Assembly: GCA_036523795.1 (NCBI GenBank)
Contig: DATDDN010000066.1
Location: 1-64,000, forward strand
Direction of reading: 5' to 3'
DNA length: 64,000 bases
Source: 39-52-133 sp036523795
GTDB taxonomy: Bacteria; Pseudomonadota; Gammaproteobacteria; Burkholderiales; Gallionellaceae
Shown here piece after piece: positions 46,266-55,409 of the stretch. Position numbers and translations under genes: made by a program. The notes under the pieces are model-generated. The model searched no databases. It was given only the letters and a program-made list of their open reading frames with translations, and was not told the origin of the DNA. Within the stretch, counting starts at the first letter, position 1; each line of letters opens with the position of its first letter.

Positions 46266-46913
46266 ATGAGACACACTCGGTGGCTGAGAGCGGCCGGCGC
46301 GATGCTGGCCTTGCTGGGTACCGCTGCGGCACAGGCCGACCCGGACATGTTTGCGGCGGAGCGCACCGGCCAGCTGGGCTGGCACATCGGTGTCGGCCAA
46401 TTCACGCCCGCGGGCAACAGCCAGCTTGGTGACCAGGAAGGCAAGTTTGATCTGCTGCTGGGCATGAGCTACCGCACTTCGGCCAATCTGGCCTGGGACA
46501 TCGATCTGCTGTTGCTGCACCAGAACGTGGACACGCCGGCATCCATCACGCCGCCCTTGTGGGGCACGGTGGATTCGCGCTCCGCGCTGGATGTCACCGG
46601 CATTGCCGGCGGCGCACGCTATATCTGGCCGCTCGGCAGGTGGGAGCCCTACCTGGGCGGGGGCCTGGGAGTGTATGAAGTGCGTCTGAATGCCAGCGGG
46701 CAGCAGTTCGGCATCCCTGAGGATCTGACCGTCAGTTCGACCGAACTGGGCGTGCACGCGCTGGCCGGCATTGACTACGCTGTGTCGGCGCACACGACAT
46801 TGGGCTGCGAGATGCGCTATGTTAGAGTGCAGACATCGCTGGGCAGCGTGTTGCCGGGCACGCTGGAAGCTGGCGGGCGCACGGTGTCGCTGGTGTGGCG
46901 TTCAACCCTATAG
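46266..46913 (+). CDS. Small outer-membrane beta-barrel protein
   Basis: This is a 215-residue protein. A signal peptide ends AAAQA, then come alternating hydrophobic strands (GWHIGVGQFTP, FDLLLGMSYRTS, AWDIDLLLL, YLGGGLGVYEV, HALAGIDYAVS, LGCEMRYVRV, RTVSLVWRSTL) consistent with an eight-stranded barrel. The WEPYLGGGLGVYEVRL phrase is typical of OmpA/OmpW-like porin domains. A specific function cannot be given; relatives range from structural barrels to lipid A deacylases, whose catalytic residues I did not find. A GGAGG site precedes ATG 46266. Confidence 0.75.
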   Translation: MRHTRWLRAAGAMLALLGTAAAQADPDMFAAERTGQLGWHIGVGQFTPAGNSQLGDQEGKFDLLLGMSYRTSANLAWDIDLLLLHQNVDTPASITPPLWGTVDSRSALDVTGIAGGARYIWPLGRWEPYLGGGLGVYEVRLNASGQQFGIPEDLTVSSTELGVHALAGIDYAVSAHTTLGCEMRYVRVQTSLGSVLPGTLEAGGRTVSLVWRSTL

Positions 46914-46943
46914 GCGCATGCGGGAATCTGGAGGAGCAGTCAA

Positions 46944-47819
46944 ATGACGAACAAGAAAATCATCAGGACATTGGAGCACATTGAGACCTCGCGCTCGGTC
47001 GAGCGCCTGGTCAACGGCATGGCCACATCGGACGGTGCCGGCGTCAAGCTGACCCGCGTGCTGACGCAGCCGCTGCAGCGCCGCCTCGATCCCTATCTGA
47101 TGCTGGATGCCTTCCTCAGCGATGACCCCAATGATTATATCGCCGGCTTCCCCGATCATCCGCATCGCGGATTTGAAACCATCACTTACATGATTGCCGG
47201 CAATTTGCGCCATCGCGACAACAAGGGACACGAAGGTCTGCTGCAGAACGGCGGCGTGCAGTGGATGACCGCCGGGCGCGGCATCATCCACTCTGAAATG
47301 CCCGAGCAGGAAGACGGCCGCATGGAGGGCTTCCAGCTCTGGCTCAACCTGCCCGCCGCCGAAAAGATGTGCGCGCCGTGGTACCGCGACATCGCGGCCA
47401 GCGAGCTGCCCGGCTTTGCCACCGAGGAAGGTGTGGAAGTCACGGTGATTGCCGGCGCCAGCCATGGCGTAACGGGCGCCGAGGTGCGTCAGCGCACGGC
47501 TCCCCTGTACCTGGACATCTACCTGCCCGCCGGGCAGATGTTCGAGCAGAAGCTGCCGGCCGAACACAACGCGTTCATCTACGTTTACCGTGGCGAGGTG
47601 CAGGTCGGCTCCACCTCGGTGCCGCAGCGCAAGATGGCCATACTCGGCAATGATGCCGGTGCCGACGGCGTGATGATCAGGAGCATGGTCGGTGCGCGCG
47701 CGCTGCTGATTGCCGGACAGCCCCTGAATGAGCCGATTGCGCAGCACGGCCCGTTCGTGATGAACACCCAGCAGCAGCTGTATGAGGCAGTGGCCGACTA
47801 TCAGATGGGCAAGTTTTGA
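46944..47819 (+). CDS. Pirin family protein
   Basis: This is a 291-residue bicupin. The metal site is seen in FPDHPHRGFETITYMIAG and WMTAGRGIIHSEMPEQ (His, His, His and Glu ligands for Fe). The second cupin has HNAFIYVYRGEVQVG. Bacterial pirins include quercetin 2,3-dioxygenases and redox-dependent regulators; which applies here is unknown. It starts 30 bases after the barrel gene with a GGAGGAG site, and the methyltransferase gene follows directly. Confidence 0.93.
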   Translation: MTNKKIIRTLEHIETSRSVERLVNGMATSDGAGVKLTRVLTQPLQRRLDPYLMLDAFLSDDPNDYIAGFPDHPHRGFETITYMIAGNLRHRDNKGHEGLLQNGGVQWMTAGRGIIHSEMPEQEDGRMEGFQLWLNLPAAEKMCAPWYRDIAASELPGFATEEGVEVTVIAGASHGVTGAEVRQRTAPLYLDIYLPAGQMFEQKLPAEHNAFIYVYRGEVQVGSTSVPQRKMAILGNDAGADGVMIRSMVGARALLIAGQPLNEPIAQHGPFVMNTQQQLYEAVADYQMGKF

Positions 47820-47846
47820 GTGAGTGACAGAGAGAGAATTTCCGCG

Positions 47847-48557
47847 ATGAAAATTGCCGATCCGTTTATTGGCGAGGTGCGCGAAGAGCGCAGCGTGTTT
47901 GACAGCCTGCTGCCGCTGCAGGGCGCGCATGTGCTGGAGCTGGGCTGCGGCAAGGCCGAGAAGACGCGCTCCATTGCGCAGGGCGGCAAGGTGGCCCGCA
48001 TCATGGCGCTGGAAGTGGACCAGATACAGCATGCGAAGAACCTGCAGATCAGCGATCTGCCCAACGTCACTTTCAGCCTGGGCGGGGCGGAGGCCATCCC
48101 GGCGCCGGACAGCAGCTTCGACATCGTGATCATGTTCAAGTCGCTGCACCATGTGCCGGTGGATGTCATGGACCAGGCACTGGGCGAGATCAGGCGCGTG
48201 CTCAGGCCGGGCGGCCTGGCCTATATTTCCGAGCCGGTGTATGCGGGCGATTTCAACGAGCTGCTGCGGCTGTTCCACGACGAGAAGGTGGTGCGCGAGG
48301 CGGCATTCAACGCCATCCGCCGTGCGGTGGAAAGCGGCACGCTGCAGCTGGCCGGCCAGCATTTCTTCAATACGCGCAGCCACTTCGACAGCTTCGAACA
48401 ATTCGAAGAACGCATCATCAAGGTGACGCACACCCGGCATAACCTGTCAGAAGAATTGCTGGCGAGCGTGCGCAGCAAATTCATGCAAAACATGACCCCA
48501 GAAGGTGCGGACTTTCTGACTCCCATCCGCGTCGATCTGCTGCGCAAGGAAGGGTAG
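47847..48557 (+). CDS. Class I SAM-dependent methyltransferase
   Basis: This protein has 236 residues from ATG 47847; a GTG at 47820, adjacent to the pirin stop, would add nine. The AGAGAGAGAA tract before 47847 favours the later start. Motif I is VLELGCGKAEKTR, an acidic end of strand 2 follows (MALEVDQIQ), and then DSSFDIVIMFKSLHHV and RVLRPGGLAYISEP, as in Methyltransf_11 enzymes. The acceptor is not predictable. The C-terminal 80 residues are helical and lack known motifs. Confidence 0.88.
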   Translation: MKIADPFIGEVREERSVFDSLLPLQGAHVLELGCGKAEKTRSIAQGGKVARIMALEVDQIQHAKNLQISDLPNVTFSLGGAEAIPAPDSSFDIVIMFKSLHHVPVDVMDQALGEIRRVLRPGGLAYISEPVYAGDFNELLRLFHDEKVVREAAFNAIRRAVESGTLQLAGQHFFNTRSHFDSFEQFEERIIKVTHTRHNLSEELLASVRSKFMQNMTPEGADFLTPIRVDLLRKEG

Positions 48558-48926
48558 GCTCGCAAGGCAGCGTCTGTGAGCTGGCTATGTGCAGGGCAGT
48601 GACGTTGACGTTCTGCCATCAAGAGACTGTAAAGAGCGTGGTGGTTGGGGTGTCTCCGTCATTTGATTAGTCGATTTTGCCTGACTTGTTCTTGTCAGGA
48701 GACAGTTTTCCTGTATTATGGGGTCGGTAGTTCAAGTCCAGGCTCTTGGGCTGGCGTTAGTAAGAATAGAAACGCGATCCCACCAGAGTTCATTTAGCTT
48801 CATCTCTTTCTGATACATGCATGTGATGTGTCAGTTGTTAAGGTGTTTCCATCGACGCAGCCACTGCGTTTCTTATCCGATGGAGGCATTAAATATTGTA
48901 GTCAGCGAGCATCGCTGGAAACTTGA
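48558..48926. other. Long leader/intergenic region before the solute operon
   Basis: No gene is seen. It contains the promoter described next, then a leader of about 335 bases reaching ATG 49062. Around 48727-48800 the phrases GTAGTTCAAGTCC and GATCCCACCA recall pieces of a tRNA 3' end, but no cloverleaf can be built. The leader is unusually long and could carry regulation. Confidence 0.4.
48692..48719 (+). promoter_or_regulatory. Sigma-70-like promoter of the glucosylglycerate-type operon
   Basis: TTGTCA (48692-48697) and TATTAT (48714-48719), spaced by 16 bases, give a good match. Transcription would start near 48726. Confidence 0.55.
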
Positions 48927-49061
48927 TTGAACAGGCATTTCTTGAGTCGTGACGAGCAATGGTTTGTGCATCTCGTCAGACTAATTGGGCCGACGGTCAT
49001 TCCTTGTCATTCACAAGAGTTGGCCCTACAGGGGCATGATGACTCTTCATTAAAGAAACGG

Positions 49062-49889
49062 ATGAATAAAGCTATTATCTTTACTGATCTGGACGGGACA
49101 CTGCTCGACTCGGTGGAGTATTCCTTTGTCGATGCACTGCACGCACTAGGTCTGATACAGGAGCGCAATCTGCCGCTGGTTCTGTGCACCAGCAAAACAC
49201 GGGCGGAAATAGTTGTCTGGCGACAGCATCTGCACAATTCGCATCCCTTTATTTCAGAAAACGGCGGTGGCATTTTTATTCCGCTGGGGTATTTTTCCAT
49301 GCCGATAGATGCCCCGGTGTCGGAAGGATATCAGCTGATCACGCTAGGGAAGCCGTATGCGGAGATCAGGCGCAGCTTTGTCGCTTTGCGCGAAAGACAC
49401 GAGGCCCGGGTGCGCGGCTTTGCCGACATGACCGTTATGGAGGTGGCCGAGCTGATGGGCTTGTCACTAGACGATTCCGCGCTGGCCAGGCAGCGCGATT
49501 TCGACGAGCCCTTCGTTTTTGATGGCGCACCAGACATGCAATTTCTGCAGGCCATAGAGGATGCCGGACTGGGCTGGACCCAGGGGAGAATATTTCACAT
49601 CATGGGGAGGCATGACAAGGGGCGGGCCGTGCGATTGCTGAAGGAACTCTATGAGCGTGAATTTGGCGCCATCGTCAGTATTGGCCTGGGTGACAGTTTG
49701 AATGATCTGCCCATGCTGGAATCCGTTGACCAGCCGGTGCTGGTCAGGCATTCGGACGGAGGATTTGATCAGCGCGTTGTTGTGGCCGGGCTGCGCAAGA
49801 CACAATTTTCCGGTCCGCGCGGTTGGAACGAGGCGATGCTTGATCTGCTGTCGGATAGCCTCAAAAACACAGAGCAGGCCGGCCGATGA
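49062..49889 (+). CDS. HAD-family mannosyl/glucosyl-3-phosphoglycerate phosphatase
   Basis: This 275-residue protein is of the MpgP/YedP type. HAD motif I is FTDLDGTLLD, motif II CTSKT, the motif III lysine is in GRHDKGRAV, and motif IV is GLGDSLNDLPML. The family dephosphorylates mannosyl- or glucosyl-3-phosphoglycerate to the free glycoside. ATG 49062 gives the canonical N terminus MNKAIIFTDLDG; the longer frame upstream adds 45 residues unrelated to the family. Its stop overlaps the start of a glycosyltransferase gene (ATGA), and a glucosyl-3-phosphoglycerate synthase is in the same operon, so it is probably the phosphatase step of that pathway. Confidence 0.9.
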   Translation: MNKAIIFTDLDGTLLDSVEYSFVDALHALGLIQERNLPLVLCTSKTRAEIVVWRQHLHNSHPFISENGGGIFIPLGYFSMPIDAPVSEGYQLITLGKPYAEIRRSFVALRERHEARVRGFADMTVMEVAELMGLSLDDSALARQRDFDEPFVFDGAPDMQFLQAIEDAGLGWTQGRIFHIMGRHDKGRAVRLLKELYEREFGAIVSIGLGDSLNDLPMLESVDQPVLVRHSDGGFDQRVVVAGLRKTQFSGPRGWNEAMLDLLSDSLKNTEQAGR

Positions 49890-51145
49890 GCAGCGTAATC
49901 CTGAGGGCAGAGGTGCAGGGGCAAATCGAGAAGATTGCCCAGGCTGATATTGTTGTGGGAATACCGAGCTTCAATAATGCGGGAACAATAGGGCATGTGG
50001 TGCGTGCGGTCCAAGCAGGACTGGGCAAGTACTTTCCTTCTGCGCGCGCGGTGATTGTGAATTCTGATGGGGGGTCTACAGACAACACCATGGAAACCGT
50101 GCGTAACACTTCCATTGAAGATTTCAGTGCGATCCTTTTGCACCACCGCGTGGAGCCGATTTCAAAGATTTCTTTTCCCTATTCCGGTATACCCGGCAAG
50201 GGCAGCGCATTTCGCGCCATATTCCAGATCGCGCAGGCACTTGATGCGAAAGCGTGTGTAGTTGTCGATTCAGACCTCAGAAGTATCACGCCGGAATGGG
50301 TCGAATTGCTGGTGAAGCCGGTATTGGAGGGCGGTTTTGACTATGTTGCGCCGCTTTACCATCGCCACAAATTCGATGGAACAATCACCAACAGCATCGT
50401 CTATCCACTGACTCGTGCCCTGTATGGGAAACGCGTGCGCCAGCCAATTGGTGGCGATTTTGGTTTCTCGGGGCGCCTGGCGCAGTTCTACCTGAGCAAG
50501 GATGTGTGGGAGTCGGACGTTGCGCGTTTCGGTATCGACATCTGGATGACCACGACTGCTATTGCGAACGGATTCCGGGTGGCCCAATCCTTTCTTGGTG
50601 CCAAGATACATGATGCAAAGGATCCGGGCACTGATTTAAGCAGCATGCTTTATCAGGTGGTGAGTGCAACTTTTGACCTGATGGAGGGCTACGCAGACGC
50701 ATGGCGGCCTGTCCGTGGCTCCGAAGATGTTCCTTCCTTCGGATTCGAATATACAGTGGGCCTGGAGCAGGTGAACGTCAATACGGGCAGGATGCTGCAC
50801 CTGTTTCGTGAGGGCATCAGAAGCCTGCACGAGATGTGGCGGGATATCCTCGGTGCAGGCGATTTCGGTGAGGTGGAGCGGTTGGGGACCTTGAGGGACG
50901 AGGACTTTGTCTTTCCGCTCAGCCTGTGGACGCGGATTGTCTACGATTACGCAATCGCCTTCCACAGGCACAACTTCGCCCGCGAGCATTTGATCAAATC
51001 GCTGGTGCCGCTGTATCTGGCCAAGACCGCGGCATTCATTATCGCCGCCAGGAACATGGATGCAAGCGAGGCAGAAGCCGAAATCGAGAGACTTTGCATG
51101 GAATTCGAAAGCAGCAAGGACTACCTCGTAACCAGCTGGAAGTAA
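49886..51145 (+). CDS. GT-A glycosyltransferase, possibly second sugar transfer of the solute pathway
   Basis: This is a 419-residue glycosyltransferase with a GT2-like N-terminal domain: DIVVGIPSFNNAGTIGHV, VNSDGGSTDNT, and a DSD metal motif in CVVVDSDLRSI. A GGDFGFSGRLAQFYL segment precedes the likely catalytic FGIDIWMTTTAI stretch. The C-terminal ~150 residues are helical. It is coupled to the phosphatase gene by a four-base overlap. Since the operon already has a GpgS-type enzyme, this one may add another sugar (for example mannose, as in the mannosylglucosylglycerate pathway) or be a paralogous synthase. The assignment is by context. Confidence 0.75.
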   Translation: MSSVILRAEVQGQIEKIAQADIVVGIPSFNNAGTIGHVVRAVQAGLGKYFPSARAVIVNSDGGSTDNTMETVRNTSIEDFSAILLHHRVEPISKISFPYSGIPGKGSAFRAIFQIAQALDAKACVVVDSDLRSITPEWVELLVKPVLEGGFDYVAPLYHRHKFDGTITNSIVYPLTRALYGKRVRQPIGGDFGFSGRLAQFYLSKDVWESDVARFGIDIWMTTTAIANGFRVAQSFLGAKIHDAKDPGTDLSSMLYQVVSATFDLMEGYADAWRPVRGSEDVPSFGFEYTVGLEQVNVNTGRMLHLFREGIRSLHEMWRDILGAGDFGEVERLGTLRDEDFVFPLSLWTRIVYDYAIAFHRHNFAREHLIKSLVPLYLAKTAAFIIAARNMDASEAEAEIERLCMEFESSKDYLVTSWK

Positions 51146-51162
51146 CTATAAGGAGACAAGCC

Positions 51163-51867
51163 ATGATGGATTTTCTGAACCTGATATTCGACCCCCTGCG
51201 CGAGGTTTTCTTGAAGTTCAAAAGCTTCCTGCCAAACCTGCTGGCCATGCTGGTGATCATGCTGCTTGGAATAATCATGGCCCGGATCATTCGGGTATTG
51301 CTGGTGAAATTCCTGACGGCAATCAGTTTTGACAGCTGGTGCGACCGTATGGGTTTTACCACGCTGATGCGCAAGGGAGATCTGTGGGGCAAGCCAGCCG
51401 TCACCCTGGGCGCAATTGTCTACTGGTTGTTGATCATGATCACCTTGATGGTTGGCCTGAGCGCACTGCAAATCGTGGCCGTAGACAATCTGGTTGCACA
51501 GTTTTTCAGCTATATGCCGCGTGTGTTCTCAGCTGCACTCATCCTGATTATCGGCTATGTGCTTGCTGGCTTTATCAGTCGCGGCGTGCTCATCGCCGCG
51601 GTAAACAGCGGTTATCACTACGCCAAATTGCTCGCTGAGGCAATTCGAGCCCTGCTGATACTGTTGATTCTGGCGATGACCATGGAGCAACTGCAGATTG
51701 CTCCCAATATTGTGTTGGCGGCGTTCTCCATCATTTTTGGGGGAATCGTCGTGGCGCTTTCCATCTCGTTTGGCGTGGGCGGCATAGACGCGGCCAAGCG
51801 CATGATCGAACGCGATTCCGGAGAGAATCGCGCATCTAAAAGCAGTGGTGACATCGACCACATCTGA
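51163..51867 (+). CDS. Small MscS-like/conserved-TM-helix membrane protein
   Basis: This 234-residue protein has about four membrane segments: residues 24-43 (LLAMLVIMLLGIIMARIIRV), 82-103, 117-138 (SAALILIIGYVLAGFI) and 155-190, which ends GGIVVALSISFGVGGIDAA. The Gly/Ala-rich final helix resembles the pore-lining helix of MscS-type channels, but the large C-terminal cytoplasmic cage is absent. ATG 51163 has a strong AAGGAGA site. Lying between two genes for compatible-solute synthesis, it could be an osmolyte release or sensing channel. It could instead be an unrelated TM protein. Confidence 0.72.
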   Translation: MMDFLNLIFDPLREVFLKFKSFLPNLLAMLVIMLLGIIMARIIRVLLVKFLTAISFDSWCDRMGFTTLMRKGDLWGKPAVTLGAIVYWLLIMITLMVGLSALQIVAVDNLVAQFFSYMPRVFSAALILIIGYVLAGFISRGVLIAAVNSGYHYAKLLAEAIRALLILLILAMTMEQLQIAPNIVLAAFSIIFGGIVVALSISFGVGGIDAAKRMIERDSGENRASKSSGDIDHI

Positions 51868-51881
51868 TCAAAAGGGAAAAC

Positions 51882-53090
51882 ATGTCCGATTTTCACCAGA
51901 CAGGAATTATTACGACCCTTCATCAGTTGGGTAAATCTTCGCTCGATCGTCTTGAAGCCGAGTTGTATAGCTTTTCAAGAAACAGGCCGGTGGCTCTGGT
52001 GCTGCCTGCACTCTATTCCGAGTTTGAGGGGCCCGCCATGCCCGGTATCGTGCAGGAGCTGGCCAAGGTCAAGTATCTGAATGAAGTCGTGCTGGTGCTG
52101 GACAAGGCGTCAGAGAAGGAGTTTCAACGGGTCAGGGAATTCATGTCGCCAATCCCGACTGAGGTGAAGATCGTCCACAATGACGGAAAAAGAGTCAGCG
52201 AAATCTACCAGACGTTCGCCCGGCACGGCTTTGACGTGGGCGAGCGCGGCAAGGGGCGCTCCGTATGGCTGGCTTATGGCTACGTGCTCGCACGCAGACG
52301 TTCGGACGTCATTGCCCTGCACGATTGCGATATCCTTACCTACAGCCGCGAGCTGCTTGCGCGCTTGTGTTATCCGGTTGTGAACCCGAATCTGGACTAT
52401 GCCTTCTGCAAGGGCTATTACAGCCGCGTGTCAGACAAGTTTAATGGTCGTGTCACCCGCCTGCTGGTGACGCCACTGGTCAGGGCCATCCAGCAGCTCA
52501 TCGGGCCGCATGAGTTTCTCAGCTTCCTCGACAGCTTCCGTTACCCGCTTGCGGGCGAATTCTGCATGATTACCGACATGGCGCGCGTGAACAGGATTCC
52601 CTGGGACTGGGGGCTGGAGGTGGGATCGCTCGCCGAAGTGCACCGCAATTTTTCGCCGCGCAGGATTTGCCAGGTGGATATCGCAGCGAACTATGATCAC
52701 AAGCATCAGGTGCTCTCTGCCGATGATGCCAGCAAGGGCCTGATGAAGATGACGGTGGACATCTGCAAGTCCATCTTCAGAACCCTGGCATCGGAAGGGG
52801 TGGTGTTCTCGGATGGCTTGTTCAAGTCCCTGCTGGTCTCCTACCTGCGTCAGGCCGAGGATACCATCCTGAAATATGAGGCCGATGCCGCCATCAACGG
52901 GTTCAAATTTGACCGGCACGACGAGGCGAAGGCGGTAGAAGCGTTTACCAAGGCCATTGGCATGGCTACCCAGAGTTTCATGGAAAACCCGATGGCTACG
53001 CCGCTGATCCCGAACTGGAACCGTGTGACTTCCGCCATCCCGGATATTTTTGAGATGCTGCAAATTGCCGTGGATGCGGATAATCAGTAG
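51882..53090 (+). CDS. gpgS: Glucosyl-3-phosphoglycerate synthase
   Basis: This 402-residue GT81-family enzyme transfers glucose from an NDP-glucose to 3-phosphoglycerate, the first step of glucosylglycerate synthesis. Family features are VALVLPALYSEFEGPAM near residue 40, GERGKGRSVWLAYGYVLA, the metal-binding DCD in IALHDCDILTYSREL, and LAGEFCMITDMARVNRIP-WDWGLEVG. It starts 14 bases after the channel-like gene with an AGGGAA site and ends the operon. Glucosylglycerate accumulates as a compatible solute or under nitrogen limitation in other bacteria. Confidence 0.88.
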   Translation: MSDFHQTGIITTLHQLGKSSLDRLEAELYSFSRNRPVALVLPALYSEFEGPAMPGIVQELAKVKYLNEVVLVLDKASEKEFQRVREFMSPIPTEVKIVHNDGKRVSEIYQTFARHGFDVGERGKGRSVWLAYGYVLARRRSDVIALHDCDILTYSRELLARLCYPVVNPNLDYAFCKGYYSRVSDKFNGRVTRLLVTPLVRAIQQLIGPHEFLSFLDSFRYPLAGEFCMITDMARVNRIPWDWGLEVGSLAEVHRNFSPRRICQVDIAANYDHKHQVLSADDASKGLMKMTVDICKSIFRTLASEGVVFSDGLFKSLLVSYLRQAEDTILKYEADAAINGFKFDRHDEAKAVEAFTKAIGMATQSFMENPMATPLIPNWNRVTSAIPDIFEMLQIAVDADNQ

Positions 53091-53100
53091 GTAAAGAGGA

Positions 53101-53643
53101 TTAGCTTTGCACAGGCCAGTGCAGGTCAAGCCGGCCGCAATTGGGCAGTCCTTGCAGCACCACTTCGGCGGGATCGGGCACGGTCAGCGCCAGCGCCGCG
53201 ATGATCGGATTCTCGTGTGATACCGCGATGATGCGTCCCTCCGGGTGGCGGGCATGCAGCTCGTCCAGCAGGCTGCGCAGCCGCGCCATCTGTTGCAGGA
53301 ACGACTCTCCCCACGGCGTGCTGAAATTGAGCGGGTCGCGCAGCACCTGATCGTTGAACAGGTGCACCGGCTGCCCGTCCATGCCGGACTTGCGCTCATT
53401 CAGGCGGGCATCCACCACCGGCTGCAGCGAGTGATGCTTCAGCAGGATGGCGGCTGTCTCCTGTGCGCGCGGAAATTCGGACACATAGGCGTGAGTGAAG
53501 GATTCACCGCGCAGCTGCAAAGCCAGTGCCTCGGCCTGGGCACGGCCTCTGGAGGTCAGGCACACCGGCTTGCGCGGATCGTCGCTGATGTAGTTGCCGA
53601 CGTTGGCGATACTCTCGCCGTGGCGGATGAGGGTGATGCGCAT
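53101..53643 (-). CDS. Histidine phosphatase family protein
   Basis: This is a 180-residue member of the phosphoglycerate-mutase/acid-phosphatase branch. The catalytic RHGE is at the N terminus (MRITLIRHGESIAN), FPRAQETAAIL carries the second Arg, and VSHENPIIAAL holds the second His (His-Glu-Asn). The substrate is unknown; convergence with gpgS (10-base gap) is not evidence for a shared role. It is probably a separate transcription unit from the FAA-hydrolase/liv operon, which lies on the same strand about 95 bases upstream. Confidence 0.9.
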   Translation of the reverse strand: MRITLIRHGESIANVGNYISDDPRKPVCLTSRGRAQAEALALQLRGESFTHAYVSEFPRAQETAAILLKHHSLQPVVDARLNERKSGMDGQPVHLFNDQVLRDPLNFSTPWGESFLQQMARLRSLLDELHARHPEGRIIAVSHENPIIAALALTVPDPAEVVLQGLPNCGRLDLHWPVQS

Positions 53644-53737
53644 GACTGGCCTGCTGCGAACAAGGGGCGGCCATTTTATGCGCGGCCCGCCCCTTTGTCA
53701 TGCCGCCTGTGCCAGTGTGGCACGCCCTGCCCGTTCC

Positions 53738-54664
53738 TTATCCCAGCCGGAATTTCAGCTCGCCCAGCTTTTCGATCGTACTGACAATTTCGTCGCCGGC
53801 CTTGAGCCACACCTGCTTGTCCTTTGGGTATCCCAGGATCACGCCATGAGGCGTGCCGGTAAAGATGATGTCGCCGGGCTCAAGCGTCAGATATGTTGAG
53901 ATGTAGGCGATCATCTGCTGGGTATTGCAGATGAAGTCGCTGGTGTTCCACGACTGGCGCAGTTCGCCGTTGACGTGCGTTTCTATTTTCAAATTGTTCG
54001 GGTTGCCGACCAGGTCTGCAGAAACGAAATAGGGCCCTATCGGGGCGAACCCGTCGAGCGTTTTGCCTATCAGCCATTGGCCGGCGGGCAGTTCCAGCTG
54101 CAGGTCGCGGGCGGAAAAGTCATTGGCCGTGCAATATCCGGCGACATGGTTCAAGGCATCGGCTTCCGCAACGTTGCGCGCCGCTTTGCCCATGACGATC
54201 AGCATCTCGGTTTCGTAGTCGAATTTGCAGGCAAGTTCCCTGGGGGGCAAGGTGATGGTGCAATTGTGGGCGGCCAGCGCATTCTTGAACTTGCTGAACA
54301 GCGGTGGTACCCGCGGCGGCTGCACGCCGATTTCCTCGGCGTGGCGTCGGTAATTGATGCCGACGCAGATGATCTTTCCGGGATTCGTGAAGAGCCGCCC
54401 GTAGGTGATGCCCGCCTCGTCGAGCAGGGCCGGCTGGATTTCGGCACGGGCGCTGGCCGCGATTTTGGTAAGGGCGGCGGCATTGCCCTCGCGCAGCAGT
54501 TCCTCCATGCTCAGTGGTGCAGGGATGTCGAGCAGACGGGACGCCGCGCGTACGTCGATCACCGAACTGCCGGTCTTGACGCCGAGTGTCTCGGCGCCAT
54601 CAGGCTGGGCGATCGACAACAGGGTAAGTCCTTTGGGCATCTCGTGTGGTCCGGAATAGTTCAT
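53738..54664 (-). CDS. Fumarylacetoacetate hydrolase family protein
   Basis: This 308-residue metal-dependent C-C hydrolase or decarboxylase fold has the signature KIICVGINYRRHAEEIG, the metal site in FDYETEMLIVMGKAARNV (Glu and Glu), GYCTANDFSARDLQ, and GDIIFTGTPHGVILG. Substrates of the family include acylpyruvates, oxaloacetate and aromatic-ring cleavage products. It lies 16 bases downstream of livF and on the same strand, so it is likely the last gene of the uptake operon. That hints the transporter may import a keto acid or aromatic acid degraded by this enzyme. Confidence 0.92.
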   Translation of the reverse strand: MNYSGPHEMPKGLTLLSIAQPDGAETLGVKTGSSVIDVRAASRLLDIPAPLSMEELLREGNAAALTKIAASARAEIQPALLDEAGITYGRLFTNPGKIICVGINYRRHAEEIGVQPPRVPPLFSKFKNALAAHNCTITLPPRELACKFDYETEMLIVMGKAARNVAEADALNHVAGYCTANDFSARDLQLELPAGQWLIGKTLDGFAPIGPYFVSADLVGNPNNLKIETHVNGELRQSWNTSDFICNTQQMIAYISTYLTLEPGDIIFTGTPHGVILGYPKDKQVWLKAGDEIVSTIEKLGELKFRLG

Positions 54665-54680
54665 GATGGGCGATCCTCCT

Positions 54681-55409
54681 CTAAAGGCCCCAGTAGGCTT
54701 TCCGAATGGTCTGGTCGTTCAGCAAGTCCCTCGCGCGCCCCTCGCGCACGATGTTGCCGGTTTCCATGACATAGCCCCGGTCTGCATATGACAACGCCAG
54801 GTGCACATCCTGTTCGACCAGCAGCACGGTCACGCCGTCAGTCCTGATGTCGGTCAGGACTTTCATCAGCTGCTCCACCACCACAGGAGCGAGGCCCAGG
54901 CTCATTTCATCCACCATCATCAGTACCGGCGCGGCCATCAACGCGCGAGCAATCGCGCACATCTGCTGTTCGCCGCCCGACATGTTGCCGGCGAGCAGAT
55001 GCCGCCGCTCGGCCAGGGGCGGAAACAGGGTATATATCCTGTCCAGGTCGCGCGCGATAACGGCTTTGTCCATGCGCCGGTAACTGCCCATCAACAGGTT
55101 GTCCTGCACCGTCATGCGGTCGAACAGCTGGCGTCCCTCCGGTACCTGCACCAGACCCAGGCCGAACACTTGATCCGGCGTGAGCCCCTCGAACTCGCGC
55201 CCGTTCATGGCGACCCTGCCGGTGCATGGCAGCATGCGCGACAGCGCCCGCAGCAGGGTCGTCTTGCCCGCGCCGTTGCTGCCGACCAGCGCCACCATCT
55301 CCGCCGGGTGCACTTCGAGCGTGACGTCATGCAGCACGGGCATGCCGCTGTAGCCGACATTCAGGTTCTCGACTTTGAGCAAGGGACGCGATTCCGGCCG
55401 GCCTTTCAT
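54681..55409 (-). CDS. livF: Branched-chain amino acid type ABC transporter ATPase LivF
   Basis: This 242-residue ATPase has Walker A GSNGAGKTTLLRALS, a signature NMSGGEQQMCAIARAL and Walker B VLMMVDEMSLGLAP. LivF-like features are GLVQVPEGRQLFDRMTVQDNLLMG and the MSLGLAP motif. The start overlaps the stop of livG by four bases. Two different ATPases, as here, are standard for this transporter family. Confidence 0.95.
   Translation of the reverse strand: MKGRPESRPLLKVENLNVGYSGMPVLHDVTLEVHPAEMVALVGSNGAGKTTLLRALSRMLPCTGRVAMNGREFEGLTPDQVFGLGLVQVPEGRQLFDRMTVQDNLLMGSYRRMDKAVIARDLDRIYTLFPPLAERRHLLAGNMSGGEQQMCAIARALMAAPVLMMVDEMSLGLAPVVVEQLMKVLTDIRTDGVTVLLVEQDVHLALSYADRGYVMETGNIVREGRARDLLNDQTIRKAYWGL

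Noticed and set aside
48727..48800. tRNA-like fragments (GTTCAAGTCC, GATCCCACCA)
   Set aside because: No acceptor stem or anticodon arm can be built; at best a relic.
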